Part shown: positions 61,927 through 64,000 of the stretch, piece after piece
Position numbering within the stretch: position 1 is the first letter of the stretch
Layout of the letters: each line of letters starts with the position of its first letter
Assembly (NCBI GenBank): GCA_028023455.1
Contig: JAQFVV010007220.1
Span: 15,001-79,000, forward strand
Source of the DNA: Epiperipatus broadwayi
Taxonomy: Eukaryota; Onychophora; Udeonychophora; Euonychophora; Peripatidae
Length of the DNA: 64,000 nt
Direction: 5' to 3'
The notes under the pieces: model-generated
The model's input: the letters and a program-made list of their open reading frames with translations, nothing else
What the model was told of the DNA's origin: nothing
Database searches by the model: none
Program-made: the position numbers and the translations under genes

Positions 61927-62566
61927 CTGCCTGAAGCGGATCTCATATTACATCTACTAATTACACAAATATATCCAATCCATTGAGCCAATTCAACTAT
62001 GAAACGAATAACCTAAGATTACCCTCCCTTAATATAACTTTACAAAACTATATAGCCATTCACACCCGACTTAAATTTAACATTTAAATACGTTCACACA
62101 GATTATTTTTATACAATTTGTTTTTAAAATGTTGAGTATAGATCGGCTGCACAGATTCCATGGTCAAAAACATCCAAATTAAACACAATCGATCAAAATA
62201 CAAAATCATCGATAACGACAATTGCAAAAAGGGAATACACAAGGCCCATGGCATTCATCGTAAGATGCCCGCATTAACATCATTGACTTATATTCTAATC
62301 GACTGTGGAAACCACAACATATTCAACCGCTAATGAATCTATGCAACGTCTATACCCAATCTAAATTTCATCATTTAAAATTTAAACAACAAATAATTTA
62401 TACAATAAGAGAAAAAAAAAATGGAAATGATTTTTATCAATCGGAAAACATATAAAATTAAACATTATTAATTGATTTTAAACTTAAAAGTCAGATAGAA
62501 GTTCATAAGCTTGAACGAAAGTTCTTAGTTATTTTTAAATTTAGAGTTCATGTCAATATAGCTTAC

Positions 62567-62654
62567 GGTAGAAGAGTCCAGGTTCCTGTTTTTTAATTCC
62601 CACGACATCTCCATTGGAAGATAATGTTCTGGAGGTAGCATTAGCTGGTTCCAT
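62567..62654 (-). CDS. Candidate first coding exon of a host gene, 29 codons
   Basis: Not recognised as a known protein. On the minus strand an ATG at 62654 opens 29 codons of balanced, non-repetitive composition (MEPANATSRTLSS, then NGDVVGIKKQEPGLFY). It runs into a consensus 5' splice site (CTACC|GTAAGC, donor at 62566-62561) and would carry one base into the next exon. Codon use (GCT, ACC, TCC, GTC, CTC) is unlike the AT-saturated surroundings. A TATAAAAAG box, a CCAAT box and a structured leader lie upstream. At least two upstream ATGs (near 62740 and 62674) begin short frames, so initiation here would be leaky or the leader may be spliced. Downstream candidate exons are at 61879-61926 and 60572-60597. 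The overall call is inference from signals, not homology. Confidence 0.45.
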
Positions 62655-62709
62655 TCTTGTATCACAGTCTTTTCATTTTATATTTTTTTTAAAACAAAAA
62701 AAAATGAGA

Positions 62710-62738
62710 GAGAACGGCAAGTGCGTCTTACCGTTCTC
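62710..62738 (-). promoter_or_regulatory. 12-bp stem-loop in the putative 5' leader
   Basis: On the minus strand GAGAACGGTAAG and CTTGCCGTTCTC pair completely with one G-T wobble around the loop ACGCA. A T9 run follows a few bases later. If transcribed, it would be a stable hairpin in the leader of the candidate gene. The same sequence contains a donor-like GGTAAGA. Confidence 0.6.
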
Positions 62739-62769
62739 ATCAAATCAAGTCCGAAAAAACTGTATTTCT

Positions 62770-62863
62770 CTTTTTATATTAATCCACACGGATTCAATCA
62801 ACAAAACGTCACTAATCCATCACTTTCGTTAGGGTCCGAGCCAAGGCTTAGTGCTTCCATTGG
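62770..62863 (-). promoter_or_regulatory. Candidate promoter: CCAAT box, CRE-like half site, TATA box
   Basis: On the minus strand, in order: gaccaatgg (CCAAT at 62863-62859), gtgacgttt (about 62812-62804, a CRE half-site likeness) and TATAAAAAG at 62778-62770. A start of transcription would be expected near 62745, about 90 bases upstream of the candidate ATG at 62654. The motifs are short, but their order and spacing, in a locally GC-richer segment, favour a genuine Pol II promoter. Confidence 0.45.
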
Positions 62864-62879
62864 TCAAGCTAAAATCTCT

Positions 62880-64000
62880 TTATTCTCTTATCTAATTTAC
62901 TCTCTGACTTTTTAATTAGACAGCTTTTGGATAATTAATAAACAATCATTTCCATTTACAGATTACAGGAATTAATTAATACCTGTTTTTATTTTTACTT
63001 ACGTTATTTCTTTTTTAAACGATTTTTATATTTAAATCTTTTTTTATAAAAAAAATACATTCAAATACCTTTTTTTATTTATTAAAAAAAATATTTTTAA
63101 AGTTTAGCATCTGTGCGAATATATACGTTTAACAAACATTTTAATTTTAGCGTTTAGTTTTTTTTTTCTTTTTAATACACTTATTTTTATATGCGAACTT
63201 AAAAGTTTTTATTTCAATTTAATGTAACGACATATTTATATATCGTTACAGTAAGGATATAAATTTATTTATGACATCTAAAATTTAGAATACTTGATGA
63301 CTTGATTTTAGGTTAGGGTTGTTTCCAAAATCATTTTAATAGGAAAGGTATAATTCGTATATTGAAAATAAAATAGATTAGCAAATAGAGTTTAATAAGT
63401 GGAATCAATTTCTAAAATTATTTATTAATGATTTCTCAGGAGTCTTATTAATTTTATAAATTAGCATACAATAACGTATATCTGGATAGACAAGAGGAAT
63501 TTTACTGCTATCCAGACACACAGATTGAAATAAATAAATAAAACATTTATTAAGAAATATCTGATTCATCATCATCATCCTATTATTGCTACTGCTGATA
63601 CTACTCCTCCTCCTCCTCCTCTAAATGTCATAATAACTTAACAAATATCTCTAACAGTGTTGCAATCCTAAACAATAATATCAATAATTAGGTGATCTTC
63701 AGAGATATTATATATCTTGATTATAATCATAATAATAATAATATTGTTAAAATAATATAATGCAGAATTATTAATCTTGATATTCCCAACCAGTATGACT
63801 GAGTTTAAATCTATTATTATGTCATCTAAGCTACTATAGTATCACTTTACCACAATGAATTATTTTATTCTCAGACTATTACCTTAAAATAACATTCTAT
63901 GGTAATACCAATAATACTTATTATAATTTAATTCAATAGTGTAATATCACATGCTCTGACATAATAATATTTAATAATGTTGGTAATGGTAATAACAATA
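62880..64000. other. AT-rich DNA, no gene recognised
   Basis: Upstream flank of the candidate minus-strand promoter. A short (CTC)n tract is at about 63606-63622 and (AAT)-rich patches are present near 63730-63745. No open frame is supportable. Confidence 0.55.

Noticed and set aside
62614-62832. 72-codon plus-strand frame (and 62721-62915)
   Set aside because: It overlaps the candidate minus-strand promoter and exon, which have better-ordered signals. The product ends in simple lysine/phenylalanine runs.

Overview
The window looks like non-coding, repeat-dominated DNA from an AT-rich animal genome. By eye it is roughly three-quarters A+T, with long A and T homopolymers, large trinucleotide microsatellites and no compact gene organisation. 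The clear coding content is all transposon-derived. It comprises an RTE-clade LINE, a CR1/Jockey-like LINE, two other degenerate LINE families, and a hAT (ZMYM1-like) DNA transposon remnant. This mix is typical of invertebrates, and an arthropod is plausible, but I cannot name the species. No bacterial-style genes, rRNA, functional tRNA or CRISPR array was seen.

Layout. 1-14.3 kb: AT-rich DNA with a diverged inverted-repeat element (4.2-4.8 kb), two adjacent 3' fragments of a LINE ending in (CATCA)n (6.7-7.5 kb) and a possible tRNA-derived SINE relic (10.7 kb). 14.3-16.7 kb: a third, reversed copy of the (CATCA)n LINE, abutted by a hAT remnant. 16.7-24.7 kb: mostly featureless, with one short interspersed repeat, a GA-rich tract and a SINE-like head. 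24.7-28.1 kb: a decayed full-length RTE on the minus strand carrying a small palindromic MITE. 29.9-30.7 kb: two foldback MITEs. 32.6-35.5 kb: a large long-armed inverted-repeat element whose core is a T/G-rich higher-order repeat. 36.5-37.2 kb: a decayed LINE reverse transcriptase. 40.2-44.2 kb: an RTE with one uninterrupted reading frame, inserted into a roughly 260-bp tandem repeat and flanked by perfect 10-bp target-site duplications. 44.3-44.6 kb: a near-perfect palindrome. 46.4-50.4 kb: a CR1/Jockey-like LINE embedded in (AAT)n. 55.7-58.3 kb: a second large long-armed inverted-repeat element with the same layout as the first. 60.5-62.9 kb: the only stretch with host-gene-like signals (CCAAT, TATA, a short first coding exon, splice-site consensus), on the minus strand.

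The best candidates for something new are the two large inverted-repeat elements at 32.6-35.5 and 55.7-58.3 kb. Both have diverged arms of a few hundred bp, a T/G-rich left core and a more balanced right part with small minus-strand ORFs, and I could assign neither to a known superfamily. The RTE is also of interest: its frame is intact, but the reverse-transcriptase active site reads FPDD instead of FADD, and the older copy reads FADN.
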